Below are positions 1 through 8,363 of a DNA stretch of 20,613 nucleotides, one piece after another. Origin of the DNA: an uncultured Oscillospiraceae bacterium (GTDB lineage Bacteria; Bacillota; Clostridia; Oscillospirales; JAAYXM01); NCBI GenBank assembly GCA_934646115.1, contig CAKUEM010000031.1, forward strand, positions 1 to 20,613, given 5' to 3'. Numbering within the stretch: position 1 is the first letter of the stretch; every line of letters starts with the position of its first letter. Both the position numbers and the translations under genes were made by a program. The notes beneath the pieces were generated by a model. It saw only the letters and a list, made by a program, of their open reading frames with translations, was not told the DNA's origin and searched no databases.

Positions 1-2
1 AT

Positions 3-743
3 GCGGCGCAGGCGATGATGCGCGCGCCGGGCTGCCAGTATGTCACGTATTCCGCACAGAAAAACGAAGCGGATGTGCTTGCAAAGAATGTTCGGCTCAA
101 AGCACGCGGCATCGCGTTTGAAGCGGTTTGCGACTGCGATATTGCGCGGATCGAGCTTCCGATCCCGGGCGAATTTTCGGTTTATAACGCGCTTTGCGTG
201 GTTGCGGCGGCGCATGCCATGGGCATTTCGCTTCAGGAATGCGCGCGCGGGCTGCGCACGGCGCATGGCGTGAAGGGGCGCGCTGAGGTCGTGCCGACCG
301 ATACGGATTACACGGTGATGATCGATTATGCGCATTCACCGGGCGGGCTGGAAAATATATTAAAAACCGTGCGCGGCTTTGCCGAGGGTCGCGTGATCGT
401 TGTATTTGGCTGCGGCGGCGACCGGGATGCGGCGAAGCGTCCGATCATGGGGCGCGTTGCGTCTGAGCTTGCCGACGTGCTGGTCGTGACCTCGGATAAC
501 CCGCGCAGTGAAGATCCGCAGGCGATCATCGATCAGATCCTGCCGGGGATCACGAAGAAAAAAGAGAATGTTTACGTAGAACCCAATCGGCCGCGCGCCA
601 TTCATTATGCATTAGAGCATGCGCGCGCCGGAGATGTTGTGGTGCTCGCCGGAAAGGGACATGAGACCTATCAGGAAATCTGCGGCGTGAAGCATCATCT
701 GGATGAGCGCGAAGTGATTGCGGAATATTTTGCGCAGCGATAA
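3..743 (+). CDS. murE: UDP-N-acetylmuramoyl-tripeptide synthetase MurE, C-terminal part
   Basis: This is a partial gene: the frame is open from base 3 and the start lies upstream of the window, so about 246 C-terminal residues of a protein that is usually near 490 are present. MurE adds the third stem-peptide amino acid to UDP-MurNAc-L-Ala-D-Glu in the cytoplasm, using ATP. Visible family motifs are the end of the central Mur ligase domain (GEFSVYNALCVVAAA, corresponding to G.FNVSN in E. coli), VVFGCGGDRDAAKRP, SDNPRSEDP and AGKGHETYQ. The DNPR motif, whose Arg contacts the substrate, is the meso-diaminopimelate type, in contrast to the lysine type DNPA of staphylococci, so a meso-DAP peptidoglycan is inferred. 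The stop at 741-743 lies 17 bases before murF, so the two are probably cotranscribed. The methionines at 15 and 18 are internal. Confidence 0.96.
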   Translation, partial: AAQAMMRAPGCQYVTYSAQKNEADVLAKNVRLKARGIAFEAVCDCDIARIELPIPGEFSVYNALCVVAAAHAMGISLQECARGLRTAHGVKGRAEVVPTDTDYTVMIDYAHSPGGLENILKTVRGFAEGRVIVVFGCGGDRDAAKRPIMGRVASELADVLVVTSDNPRSEDPQAIIDQILPGITKKKENVYVEPNRPRAIHYALEHARAGDVVVLAGKGHETYQEICGVKHHLDEREVIAEYFAQR

Positions 744-760
744 AAGAACGGGGGACGGAT

Positions 761-2101
761 ATGGAACGCCATACACTTGCGGAAATTGCGGCATATTTGG
801 GCAAAAACGCGCCGGAATGGGCGCATATCGCGATCTGCGGGCTGGAAAAGGACCATCGGAACGTGCGCCCGAATGATTTGTTTATCGCGATCCGCGGCGA
901 GCGCTTCGATGGGCATGATTTTGTGTGCGCGGCGGCGGAAAACGGCGCGGCTGCGGCGCTTGTTGAGTACGAGGTCGCGGAGTGTCCGATCCCGCAGCTT
1001 GTCGTTTCCGACACAGTGCGCGGCCTGCAAGCGATCGCCGCCGGATATCGGCGCGAGTTTTCGCCCCATGTGGTCGGCGTGACCGGGAGCGTGGGAAAAA
1101 CCACGACGAAGGAAATGATCGCGAGCGTGCTTTCCATGAAATATCAAACGCTGAAAACCAGCGGAAACCAGAATAATGAGATCGGGCTGCCGTTTACTGT
1201 GTGCAATTTAACGCGCGACCATGAGGCGGCGGTCATCGAGATGGGCATGAACCATTTTGGCGAGCTTTCGCGCCTGACGCGCGTGGCGCAGCCGGAAATT
1301 GCGGTGATCAGCGTGATCGGCGAGTCGCACATCGAGTTTTTGGGCTCAAAAGAGGGCATTCTGCGCGCAAAGCTTGAGATTTTAGAGGGGCTTTCGCCCG
1401 ATGGCTGCGTCATTTTAAATGGCGATGACCCGATGCTGTGGGCGCTGCGCGGCACGCTTCCGTTTGAAACGATTTATTATGGCGCGCAGAACCCGGAGGT
1501 GCAGGTGTTTGGCAGCGCGAGCGGCGCTTCGCTTGAGCAGATTTATTTTACCGTGCGCGAGCTTGCGGGCGAGGAGTTCTGTATCCATTGCGGCGGACTG
1601 CATAATTTGCAAAACGCGCTGGCGGCGATCGCGGTCGGGCGGCGGCTCGGGCTGAATGCGGATGAGCTGCGGCGCGGACTGGCGGTGTTTGAAAACACCG
1701 GAATGCGCCAGAAGATTATTGAAATTCAAGGGAAAACCATTATCAATGATAGCTATAACGCCAATCCGGATTCCATGCTGGCGGCGCTTAATGTGTTAAA
1801 CCAGGCGCCCGGGCGGCGCATCGCGGTGCTTGCGGATATGCTGGAGCTGGGCGAGCATGCGCCGTGCGCGCACCGCACGTTGGGCGAGCAGGCGCGCGAG
1901 CGCGCGGATTTGATTTTTGTAACCGGCGACTGGCGCGATGCCGTGGCGCAGGGCGCGGATGGCGCGGACGTGCGCACGTTTGACGATGTCGATGCGCTCA
2001 GCGCGGCGCTTGCGCATGAATGGCGCACGGGCGATACCGTGCTGGTCAAGGCGAGCCGCGGCATGCGGCTTGAGCGCGTGGTGGATGCGCTTTGCGAGTA
2101 A
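761..2101 (+). CDS. murF: UDP-N-acetylmuramoyl-tripeptide--D-alanyl-D-alanine ligase MurF
   Basis: The protein has 446 residues, normal for MurF. It joins D-Ala-D-Ala to the UDP-MurNAc-tripeptide in the last cytoplasmic step of precursor synthesis. The N-terminal substrate domain (about 1-100) is followed by the Mur ligase ATP loop VGVTGSVGKTTTKEM (about 105-119), then TSGNQNNEIGLPFTVCNL, NDSYNANPDSMLAAL and LADMLELGEHA, all MurF hallmarks. The C-terminus carries KASRGMRLERVV. The ATG at 761 follows a GGGGGACGG ribosome binding site. It lies between murE and mraY in the usual dcw order. The murE-murF gap is 17 bases and the murF-mraY gap is 37 bases, and neither holds a terminator, so one operon is inferred. 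Confidence 0.97.
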   Translation: MERHTLAEIAAYLGKNAPEWAHIAICGLEKDHRNVRPNDLFIAIRGERFDGHDFVCAAAENGAAAALVEYEVAECPIPQLVVSDTVRGLQAIAAGYRREFSPHVVGVTGSVGKTTTKEMIASVLSMKYQTLKTSGNQNNEIGLPFTVCNLTRDHEAAVIEMGMNHFGELSRLTRVAQPEIAVISVIGESHIEFLGSKEGILRAKLEILEGLSPDGCVILNGDDPMLWALRGTLPFETIYYGAQNPEVQVFGSASGASLEQIYFTVRELAGEEFCIHCGGLHNLQNALAAIAVGRRLGLNADELRRGLAVFENTGMRQKIIEIQGKTIINDSYNANPDSMLAALNVLNQAPGRRIAVLADMLELGEHAPCAHRTLGEQARERADLIFVTGDWRDAVAQGADGADVRTFDDVDALSAALAHEWRTGDTVLVKASRGMRLERVVDALCE

Positions 2102-2138
2102 AAAAGGGCTGGGGCGTCCCGGCAGGACGGAGGAAAGC

Positions 2139-3131
2139 ATGATTTGGGAGTATATTTTGGCGGCGCTGCTTGCGTTTTTTGTTGCCGTCATTGCGGGGAA
2201 GCTGATGATCCCGGCGCTTGTGAAATTGAAGTTCGGGCAGAGTATTTTGGAGATCGGTCCGAAATGGCATATGGCAAAGCAGGGCACGCCCACGATGGGC
2301 GGCGCGATTTTCATTCTTGCGTCTGGTCTTGCAACAATTTTAGTTGGGATTCCGCAGATGTGCGCGGGCGATTTTCGCCAGCTTCTGGTGTTTGGCTTTG
2401 CGTTTGCGTTTGGTCTGATCGGCTTTGTAGACGATTATGCCAAGGTGGTACATAAGCAAAACAAGGGGCTTTCTGCATTGCAAAAGCTGCTTTTGCAGCT
2501 CGCGGTCGCGGCGGCGTTTTTGTCCGGCTTGCGCCTGCTGGGCGATTTCCGCTCGGAATTATTCATTCCGTTTACGGATATCACGATTCCGATCCCCTGG
2601 GTCTCCTATCTGATTTTTATGATTTTTGTTGCGGTCGCGATGGTCAACGCGGTCAATTTGACCGACGGCATCGATGGACTGGCGACCTGCGTGACCATCC
2701 CGGTCATGCTGTTTTACGTGATTTTGGCGGTCGTGCTTGCCGCGCCCGCGGTCGGGCTGTTTGCCGCCGCGCTCATCGGCGCGCTGTTTGGCTTTCTTGT
2801 TTATAATTTCAATCCGGCAAAGGTGTTTATGGGCGATACCGGATCGCTGTTTTTGGGCGGCGCGGTCTGCGGGCTGGCGTTTGCGTTTGATATGCCCCTG
2901 ATCCTGATCCCGGTCGGCATTATTTATATCGCAGAGACCTGCTCGGTCGTGCTGCAGGTGCTGTATTTTAAGGCAACGCATGGTAAGCGCCTGTTTAAAA
3001 TGGCGCCGCTTCATCACCATTTTGAAATCAAGGGCTGGAGCGAGAAAAAGCTTTGCTTTGTGTTTACCGTTATCACGATCATCGGCTGCATCGTGGCGCT
3101 TTTCGGCGCGCGCGCGCGGTTTCCGTTTTAA
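2139..3131 (+). CDS. mraY: Phospho-N-acetylmuramoyl-pentapeptide-transferase MraY
   Basis: MraY transfers phospho-MurNAc-pentapeptide from UDP to undecaprenyl phosphate in the membrane, giving lipid I. The protein has 330 residues and about ten hydrophobic segments. Family motifs are PTMGG (51-55), FVDDYAK (97-102, with the Asp pair of the Mg/lipid site), NLTDGIDGL (173-181), FMGDTGSLFLGG (230-241) and the HHH cluster followed by FEIKGWSE (292-302). The reading frame stays open about 200 bases further upstream. I chose the ATG at 2139 because GGAGGAAAGC precedes it directly, the product then starts like known MraY proteins, and an earlier start would overlap murF. The next gene, 21 bases on, is ftsW and not the murD often found at this point. 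Confidence 0.97.
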   Translation: MIWEYILAALLAFFVAVIAGKLMIPALVKLKFGQSILEIGPKWHMAKQGTPTMGGAIFILASGLATILVGIPQMCAGDFRQLLVFGFAFAFGLIGFVDDYAKVVHKQNKGLSALQKLLLQLAVAAAFLSGLRLLGDFRSELFIPFTDITIPIPWVSYLIFMIFVAVAMVNAVNLTDGIDGLATCVTIPVMLFYVILAVVLAAPAVGLFAAALIGALFGFLVYNFNPAKVFMGDTGSLFLGGAVCGLAFAFDMPLILIPVGIIYIAETCSVVLQVLYFKATHGKRLFKMAPLHHHFEIKGWSEKKLCFVFTVITIIGCIVALFGARARFPF

Positions 3132-3152
3132 AGGAGCGATGGAGGAGGGCTT

Positions 3153-4286
3153 ATGGCAAAGAAAACAAAAAAGACGGGCGCGGAGGCAACGCGCGGCTCG
3201 ATCGACTATCCTTATTTAATTATCGTATTGCTGCTCCTCGGCATTGGGCTGCTTATGGTGTTTTCGTCCAGCTATGCGAGCGCCTATTATAAAAATTTGC
3301 CCTCTACGTATTACTTTTTGCGGCAGGGTATGTTCGCTGTGGGCGGCGTGATCATCATGTTCCTCATCGGTGGCATGGATTATCGCCGGTTCCGCGTGCT
3401 TTCTCCTGTTCTAATGATCGCAAGCATTCTGCTTCTGATCCTCGTTCTGTTTATCGGCGTGGGTCTGTATGGCGAAAAACGCTGGATCAACCTCGGGTTT
3501 ACCACGTTCCAGCCCTCGGAGCTTGCGAAAGTTGCGGTGATTTTCTTCTTCGCAAGCCTGATCTCGATGTATGCGGATAAAATGAAAACGTTTCGCTATG
3601 GCGTGCTGCCGTTTGTGCTGACGCTCGGGCTGATCGCGTTTTTGATGTATTTAGAGCCGCATCTGTCCGGCGCGATTTTGATTTTGGGCGTGGGCGCGGT
3701 CATGATGTTCGTGGGCGGAACGCATTGGGCCTGGTTTGCCGGGTCGATGGGCGCTGCCGTGGCCGGCGGCATCTTCGCGATCAGCTTTATCGATTACGCG
3801 CGCCGGCGCGTTGAGGTTTGGTTTAATCCGTTTGCAGACGCGAAGGGCAAGGGCTATCAGATCATCCAGTCGCTGTATGCGATCGGTTCGGGCGGGCTGC
3901 TCGGTCTGGGCTTCGGCAACAGCCGCCAGAAGTATCTCTACCTGCCGGAGGCGCATAATGACTTTATTTTTGCCATCGTCTGTGAGGAGCTGGGCTTCAT
4001 CGGCGCGATGATCGTGATTGCGCTGTTCATCATGCTGATCATTCGCGGCTACTGGATCGCGATGCACGCGCGCGATAAATTCGGCGCGATGCTTGTTGTT
4101 GGTATCACAACGCAGATCGGGCTTCAGGTCTTTTTGAATATCGGCGTTGTGACGGGCGTTCTGCCGGTCACTGGCGCGTCACTTCCGTTTTTCAGCTATG
4201 GCGGTACGGCGCTTCTGATCCTGCTGGCAGAGATCGGCGTGGTGCTGTCTGTTTCGCGCTATATCCCTGCGCCGAAAGCGGGGTGA
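3153..4286 (+). CDS. ftsW: Peptidoglycan glycosyltransferase FtsW (SEDS family)
   Basis: This is a 377-residue SEDS-family membrane protein that polymerises lipid II at the septum together with a partner class B penicillin-binding protein. A basic tail (1-18) precedes about ten membrane segments. Conserved motifs are GEKRWINLGFTTFQPSELAK (107-126), EPHLSGA (168-174), LPEAHNDFIFA with the putative catalytic Asp at 270, and LPFFSYGGTALL (344-355). The ATG at 3153 follows GGAGGAGGGC. Position between mraY and murG indicates the division enzyme FtsW and not RodA. The sporulation paralogue SpoVE occupies a similar place in Bacillus, so a role in spore cortex synthesis cannot be excluded from sequence alone. 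The stop overlaps a possible GTG start of murG. Confidence 0.94.
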   Translation: MAKKTKKTGAEATRGSIDYPYLIIVLLLLGIGLLMVFSSSYASAYYKNLPSTYYFLRQGMFAVGGVIIMFLIGGMDYRRFRVLSPVLMIASILLLILVLFIGVGLYGEKRWINLGFTTFQPSELAKVAVIFFFASLISMYADKMKTFRYGVLPFVLTLGLIAFLMYLEPHLSGAILILGVGAVMMFVGGTHWAWFAGSMGAAVAGGIFAISFIDYARRRVEVWFNPFADAKGKGYQIIQSLYAIGSGGLLGLGFGNSRQKYLYLPEAHNDFIFAIVCEELGFIGAMIVIALFIMLIIRGYWIAMHARDKFGAMLVVGITTQIGLQVFLNIGVVTGVLPVTGASLPFFSYGGTALLILLAEIGVVLSVSRYIPAPKAG

Positions 4287-4291
4287 GCGCG

Positions 4292-5416
4292 ATGCGGGTA
4301 TTATTCACATGCGGAGGAACGGGCGGACATATCAACCCGGCGCTCGCGGTGGCAAAAATGCTTGCGGCGCGTCAGCCCGAGGCGCAGATCCGCTTCGCGG
4401 GCGCAAAGCATGGCATGGAGGCGAAGCTTGTTCCGGCGGAGGGGTTTCCGCTCGATCTGGTCGATGTGGAGGGCTTTAGCCACAAGCTTTCATTTTCGGG
4501 GATCTCGCAGAACGTGCGCGCGGCGCGAAAAACCTGCCGGTCGCTTCGTTGGGCGCGGCAGGTGCTGGATGCGTTTTCGCCGGACGTTGTGGTCGGAACG
4601 GGCGGATACGCCTGCTTTCCTATTTTATATGCCGCGTCGAAGCGGCATATCCCGACGATCATTCATGAGTCTAACGCATATCCCGGTCTGGTCACGCGGA
4701 CGCTTGCGCGGCGGATGGACCGTGTGCTTGTTAATTTCGCAAAAACCGCGGAATATCTCGGCAATCGCAGCAATATCACCGTGAGCGGAATGCCGATCCG
4801 CGAGGATATGATTTACAAAGAGCGGGCGGAGGCGCGGCGCGAGCTGGGGCTGGATGACCGACCGCTGATCGTGAGCTTCTGGGGCTCGCTCGGCGCGCGG
4901 GAGATGAACCGGGCGATCGCGCGGTTTATCGCGATGGAAACGCGCGAGGATCGTTTTTCGCATATCCATGCGACCGGGCGGTTTGGCTATGCCTGGATGC
5001 CGGAATATATCGCGTCGCTCGGCGTGGATCTTGCGGCGCATCCCAATATCGATCTGCGCGAGTATATCCATGATATGCCGCGCGTGATGGCGGCGGCGGA
5101 TCTTGTGATCTGCCGGGGCGGCGCGTCCACGCTCAGCGAGCTGGCGGCGCTGGGCAAACCGGCGATCATCGTACCATCGCCCAACGTGTCCGCCAATCAT
5201 CAGGAGAAGAACGCCGGCGTGTTTGCTGCGGCGGGCGGCGCGGTGCTTCTGCGCGAGCGGGACGCCACGCCTGAGCGGCTGTTTCAAACCGCGAGTGAGC
5301 TGCTTTCTCAGCCGGAGCGGCTGGCAGACATGTCGCGCGCGCTGCATGGCATCGCTGTGCTGGACGGATGCGAGCGGATCTACCGCGAGATCATGGCGCT
5401 TGCGCGCAAACGATAA
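4292..5416 (+). CDS. murG: UDP-GlcNAc:undecaprenyl-PP-MurNAc-pentapeptide GlcNAc transferase MurG
   Basis: MurG adds GlcNAc to lipid I on the inner face of the membrane, giving lipid II. It is a GT-B fold enzyme of normal length, 374 residues. The N-terminal loop CGGTGGHINPA (7-17), HESNAYPG and the C-terminal UDP-GlcNAc site RGGASTLSELAALGKP followed by NHQEKNA are all visible. The loop usually written GGSxGA reads WGSLGA here. Two starts are possible: GTG at 4283, which overlaps the ftsW stop, and ATG at 4292, which has GGGGTGA 5 bases upstream and gives a typical MurG N-terminus. I prefer 4292 but only moderately. Translational coupling with ftsW is likely. An 81-base gap without a terminator follows before murA. 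Confidence 0.96.
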   Translation: MRVLFTCGGTGGHINPALAVAKMLAARQPEAQIRFAGAKHGMEAKLVPAEGFPLDLVDVEGFSHKLSFSGISQNVRAARKTCRSLRWARQVLDAFSPDVVVGTGGYACFPILYAASKRHIPTIIHESNAYPGLVTRTLARRMDRVLVNFAKTAEYLGNRSNITVSGMPIREDMIYKERAEARRELGLDDRPLIVSFWGSLGAREMNRAIARFIAMETREDRFSHIHATGRFGYAWMPEYIASLGVDLAAHPNIDLREYIHDMPRVMAAADLVICRGGASTLSELAALGKPAIIVPSPNVSANHQEKNAGVFAAAGGAVLLRERDATPERLFQTASELLSQPERLADMSRALHGIAVLDGCERIYREIMALARKR

Positions 5417-5497
5417 GCTTTTTGAGCAAATGAACCCAAAATGCCGATGGCGCATAGAATACCATGTAATGCCAAAAACGGCGGGAGGGTTCTTTTG

Positions 5498-6751
5498 ATG
5501 AGTATATTCCGAATTCAGGGGATGGCGCCGCTTTGCGGGCGCGTTGCGGTGCAGGGCGCGAAAAACAGCGTGCTGCCTGTGCTTGCGGCAACGCTGCTGC
5601 ATCCGGGCGTGAGCGTGATCCATAACTGCCCGGATCTGCGCGATGTGCGCACAACGATTGCAATTCTTACATATTTGGGCTGCCGCGTCACGCGTGAAGG
5701 CGAAACGATCACGGTGGATGCATCGGTGCTGACGCGCTCTGACATTCCGGATCATTTGATGCGCGAAATGCGCTCTTCTGTGATTTTTCTCGGCGCGATC
5801 CTTGCGCGCTGCGGGCAGGCGAACATGAGCTTTCCCGGCGGCTGCGAGCTGGGTCCGCGCCCGATCGATCTGCATCTTTCCGCGCTGCGTGAAATGGGCG
5901 CGGATATCGAAGAGCATGGCGGCGTGCTGACCTGCCGCGCGCGCGATATGCAGGGGCGCGATATCAATTTGTCGTTTCCAAGCGTTGGCGCAACGGAAAA
6001 CATCATGCTTGCGGCGATCCACTGCGCAGGAACAACGCGAATCTGCAATGCGGCGCGCGAGCCGGAGATCGCGGATCTGCAGGCGTTTTTGTGCGCGCTC
6101 GGCGCAAAAATTCACGGCGCGGGCAGCAGCACGATCGAGATCGAGGGCGTTTCGCAAACGCATGACGCGTGCCATACCGTGATCCCCGACCGGATCGTTG
6201 CGGCGACCTATTTGATCGCGGCGGCCATTGCGGGCGGCGATGTTCTGGTGGAACACATGCTGCCAGAGCAGATCACGCCGATCACTTCGCTTCTGAGCGA
6301 ATGCGGCTGTCTGCTCGATATCGGCGCGGATTATATTCGCCTGATCCGGCACAGCGCGTTGTATCCGATGCGCACGGTGCGCACGATGCCGTATCCGGGA
6401 TTTCCCACGGATGCGCAGGCGCCGCTGATGGCGCTTGCCACGCAGTGCGACGGCACGACGCTGTTTATCGAAAATATTTTCAGCAGCCGGTATCGGCATG
6501 TATGCGAGCTTGCGCGCATGGGCGCGGATATTAAGGTGGAAGGGCGCGTTGCGCTCGTGTATGGCGGGAAGCGGCTTTCCGGCGCGGTCGTTCATGCGCA
6601 TGATCTGCGCGGCGGCGCGGCGCTTGTGCTTGCGGCGCTTGCGGCGGAGGGCGAGAGCATCGTATCCGGCCTTGCGCATATTGACCGCGGCTATGAGCGG
6701 ATGGAGCATGCGCTTGCGCAGCTTGGCGCGCAAATCGCGCGCGAATCGTAA
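5498..6751 (+). CDS. murA: UDP-N-acetylglucosamine 1-carboxyvinyltransferase MurA
   Basis: MurA transfers enolpyruvate from phosphoenolpyruvate to UDP-GlcNAc, the committed step of peptidoglycan synthesis, in the cytoplasm. The length of 417 residues matches the family. VQGAKNSVLPVLAA contains the Lys22-Asn23 pair of the active site. The loop PGGCELGPRPIDLHL carries Cys116, the residue alkylated by fosfomycin in other MurA enzymes, so fosfomycin sensitivity at the target level would be expected. The EPSP synthase-like domains run through the whole protein. The frame is open from 5441, but the ATG at 5498 is preceded by CGGGAGGG with an 8-base gap and gives the canonical N-terminus. Firmicutes often hold two MurA paralogues, and this is the one inside the dcw cluster. 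Confidence 0.97.
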   Translation: MSIFRIQGMAPLCGRVAVQGAKNSVLPVLAATLLHPGVSVIHNCPDLRDVRTTIAILTYLGCRVTREGETITVDASVLTRSDIPDHLMREMRSSVIFLGAILARCGQANMSFPGGCELGPRPIDLHLSALREMGADIEEHGGVLTCRARDMQGRDINLSFPSVGATENIMLAAIHCAGTTRICNAAREPEIADLQAFLCALGAKIHGAGSSTIEIEGVSQTHDACHTVIPDRIVAATYLIAAAIAGGDVLVEHMLPEQITPITSLLSECGCLLDIGADYIRLIRHSALYPMRTVRTMPYPGFPTDAQAPLMALATQCDGTTLFIENIFSSRYRHVCELARMGADIKVEGRVALVYGGKRLSGAVVHAHDLRGGAALVLAALAAEGESIVSGLAHIDRGYERMEHALAQLGAQIARES

Positions 6752-6764
6752 ATAAAAAACCCAC

Positions 6765-6799
6765 ATGCATGATCCCGCATGATTTGCGGGGTCATGCAT
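6765..6799. repeat. 15-bp inverted repeat (hairpin) between murA and ftsQ
   Basis: The arms 6765-6779 and 6785-6799 can pair over 15 bp (one G-U) around a 5-base loop. On the plus strand there is no T-run after the stem, so it is not a standard terminator for the dcw mRNA. On the minus strand the stem is followed by GGGTTTTTTATT, which is a terminator-like layout. It could act as an mRNA stability or processing hairpin, or stop antisense transcription. Confidence 0.7.
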
Positions 6800-6822
6800 A
6801 GACTACAAAGGAGAAGGGCGAA

Positions 6823-7614
6823 ATGGCAAAACGAAACGAACGATATCGCAAACGCCGGCGCAGACGCCGCGGTCCGCGTATTTTCTTTACGCTTTTAACG
6901 TTTTGCATTGTCGCCGGGGCGATCATCGCATCGCTCACCGTGTTTTTAAAGGTGGCGAAAATCGAGGTGCGCGGCGCCGCGCGGTATACCGACGCGCAGA
7001 TCATAGAAAGCTCCGGCATCCAGGTTGGGGACAACCTGTTCGCTGTGAATAAATTTGCGGTCTCTTCCAAAATGCTAAATGAGTTCCCGTATCTCGAGAG
7101 CGTGAGGATCACGCGCCGCCTGCCGGACACATTTGTATTTGAAGTGACGGAGCGCGTGCCCTGCGGGTATATCGATACCGAGGATCAGCGCTGGCTGATC
7201 GACAAGGCGGGCTATCTGCTCGAGCGCGTGGACAAAACGCAGGAGGTTCAGGCGGCGAATATCCTATCCGGTGAGGAGCTGCTTGCGCCGAAGCCGGGCG
7301 GCGTGATCAACTGGAAAGAGGCGGAAAAGCGCAATGCGCTGGTTGCTGTGCTTCAGGCGCTCAGCGAGCATCAGATGATCGGCAAGGTGCAGCAGGTAGA
7401 CGTTTCTGCGCTGTATTCCATTCGGTTTACTTATGAAAACCGGCTGAGTGTGCTGCTTGGCTCAACAGAAAATTTGGGTAAAAAATTCACCATGCTCGAC
7501 GTGGTGCTGCCGCAGCTCGCGCCGACGGATCGCGGAGAGCTGAACGTTTCAAACGCAAAGGAGGCGCGTTTCGCGCCTGAGAAAAAACAGACCGATGCAG
7601 CCGCGGCTGCGTGA
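6823..7614 (+). CDS. ftsQ: Cell division protein FtsQ/DivIB
   Basis: FtsQ (DivIB in Firmicutes) is a bitopic scaffold of the divisome that works with FtsL and FtsB/DivIC outside the membrane. The product has 263 residues: a very basic cytoplasmic tail (1-19, KRRRRRR), one membrane segment (about 20-42), a POTRA domain (about 45-111, starting KIEVRGAARYTDAQII) and the beta domain, then a poorly conserved Ala-rich end. The ATG at 6823 follows AAAGGAGAAGG. The 71-base gap after murA holds a 15-bp hairpin without a plus-strand T-run. The gene is followed within 20 bases by the DUF881 gene, the usual order in Bacillus and clostridia. Confidence 0.93.
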   Translation: MAKRNERYRKRRRRRRGPRIFFTLLTFCIVAGAIIASLTVFLKVAKIEVRGAARYTDAQIIESSGIQVGDNLFAVNKFAVSSKMLNEFPYLESVRITRRLPDTFVFEVTERVPCGYIDTEDQRWLIDKAGYLLERVDKTQEVQAANILSGEELLAPKPGGVINWKEAEKRNALVAVLQALSEHQMIGKVQQVDVSALYSIRFTYENRLSVLLGSTENLGKKFTMLDVVLPQLAPTDRGELNVSNAKEARFAPEKKQTDAAAAA

Positions 7615-7630
7615 GATGGGGATTGTGGAT

Positions 7631-8359
7631 ATGAAAAACAGAGGCGGAAGAATTACAATTTTTGTGGTGTGCGTGCTGCTCGGCTTTTTGCTTGCGCTGC
7701 AATTTAAAAGCGTGCGGTTTCATCAGCAGCAGAGCGCCACGCCGTCACGCAATGAGGAGCTGACTCAGAAGCTGGTGGAAGAGCAGGAGCGCAACGAGCA
7801 GTTAACGCGCCAGCTCGACCAATATAAAGAAGAAAACGAAAAATTCAAGAAGGAAGCGCAGGAATCCGGCGGATATACCGCCGTGCTGGGCGAGCAGCTC
7901 AAGCGGGCGCAGATCCTTGCGGGCAGCAGCGCGGTGCATGGCTCAGGCATTACGGTCACGCTGTCGGACAGCACAAAAACCGCCACGCAGGGTGCGGATG
8001 AAAACGCATTCGTCGTGCATGATACCGACCTTTTGCGTGTGATCAACGAGCTGCGCGCCGCGGGCGCGGAGGCGCTGAGCTTAAACGGCGAGCGCATTAT
8101 CGCAACGTCCGAGATCCGCTGCGCCGGACCGGTTGTGAGCATCAATAACCGCCGGTATAACATCCCGTTTGTCATCCGCGCGATCGGCGATCCGGACACG
8201 ATGGAGGCGGCGCTTAAAATGCGCGGCGGGATCATCGATGAGCTTTTAACGTTTCAAATTCAGGTGGATATCGAAAAAAATAATGATTTGACGATCGATG
8301 CGCTGCGTCATGACGTGACGTTTCAATACGCAAAGCCGATAGAAGAGGAGGGGAAATAG
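7631..8359 (+). CDS. DUF881 family protein (YlxW/YlxX-like), divisome-associated
   Basis: This is a 242-residue protein with an N-terminal membrane segment (about 9-25), a charged coiled-coil stretch (about 40-78, rich in Glu, Gln, Lys and Arg) and a DUF881 domain (about 80-235; landmarks GSGITVTLSDS, ELRAAGAEALSLNGERI and CAGPVVSINNRRYNIPF). The family is widespread in Firmicutes beside divIB and sbp, and its molecular role is not settled. The topology predicts that the coiled coil and the domain are outside the cell. In-frame upstream ATGs exist at 7595 and 7616. The first overlaps ftsQ, and 7631 gives the membrane segment at the usual place after MKNR, with GGGG about 9 bases upstream. The start is therefore likely but not certain. 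Confidence 0.88.
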   Translation: MKNRGGRITIFVVCVLLGFLLALQFKSVRFHQQQSATPSRNEELTQKLVEEQERNEQLTRQLDQYKEENEKFKKEAQESGGYTAVLGEQLKRAQILAGSSAVHGSGITVTLSDSTKTATQGADENAFVVHDTDLLRVINELRAAGAEALSLNGERIIATSEIRCAGPVVSINNRRYNIPFVIRAIGDPDTMEAALKMRGGIIDELLTFQIQVDIEKNNDLTIDALRHDVTFQYAKPIEEEGK

Positions 8360-8363
8360 CGCG

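Noticed and set aside
4625..6799. A 724-codon open frame on the minus strand opposite murG and murA
   Set aside because: Its product is full of Arg, His and Ala with no domain, and murG and murA on the other strand are certain. It is a by-product of the GC-rich codon pattern.
6765..6799. Hairpin after murA as the end of the dcw transcript
   Set aside because: There is no T-run on the plus strand after the stem, and ftsQ follows closely without a promoter that I can see.
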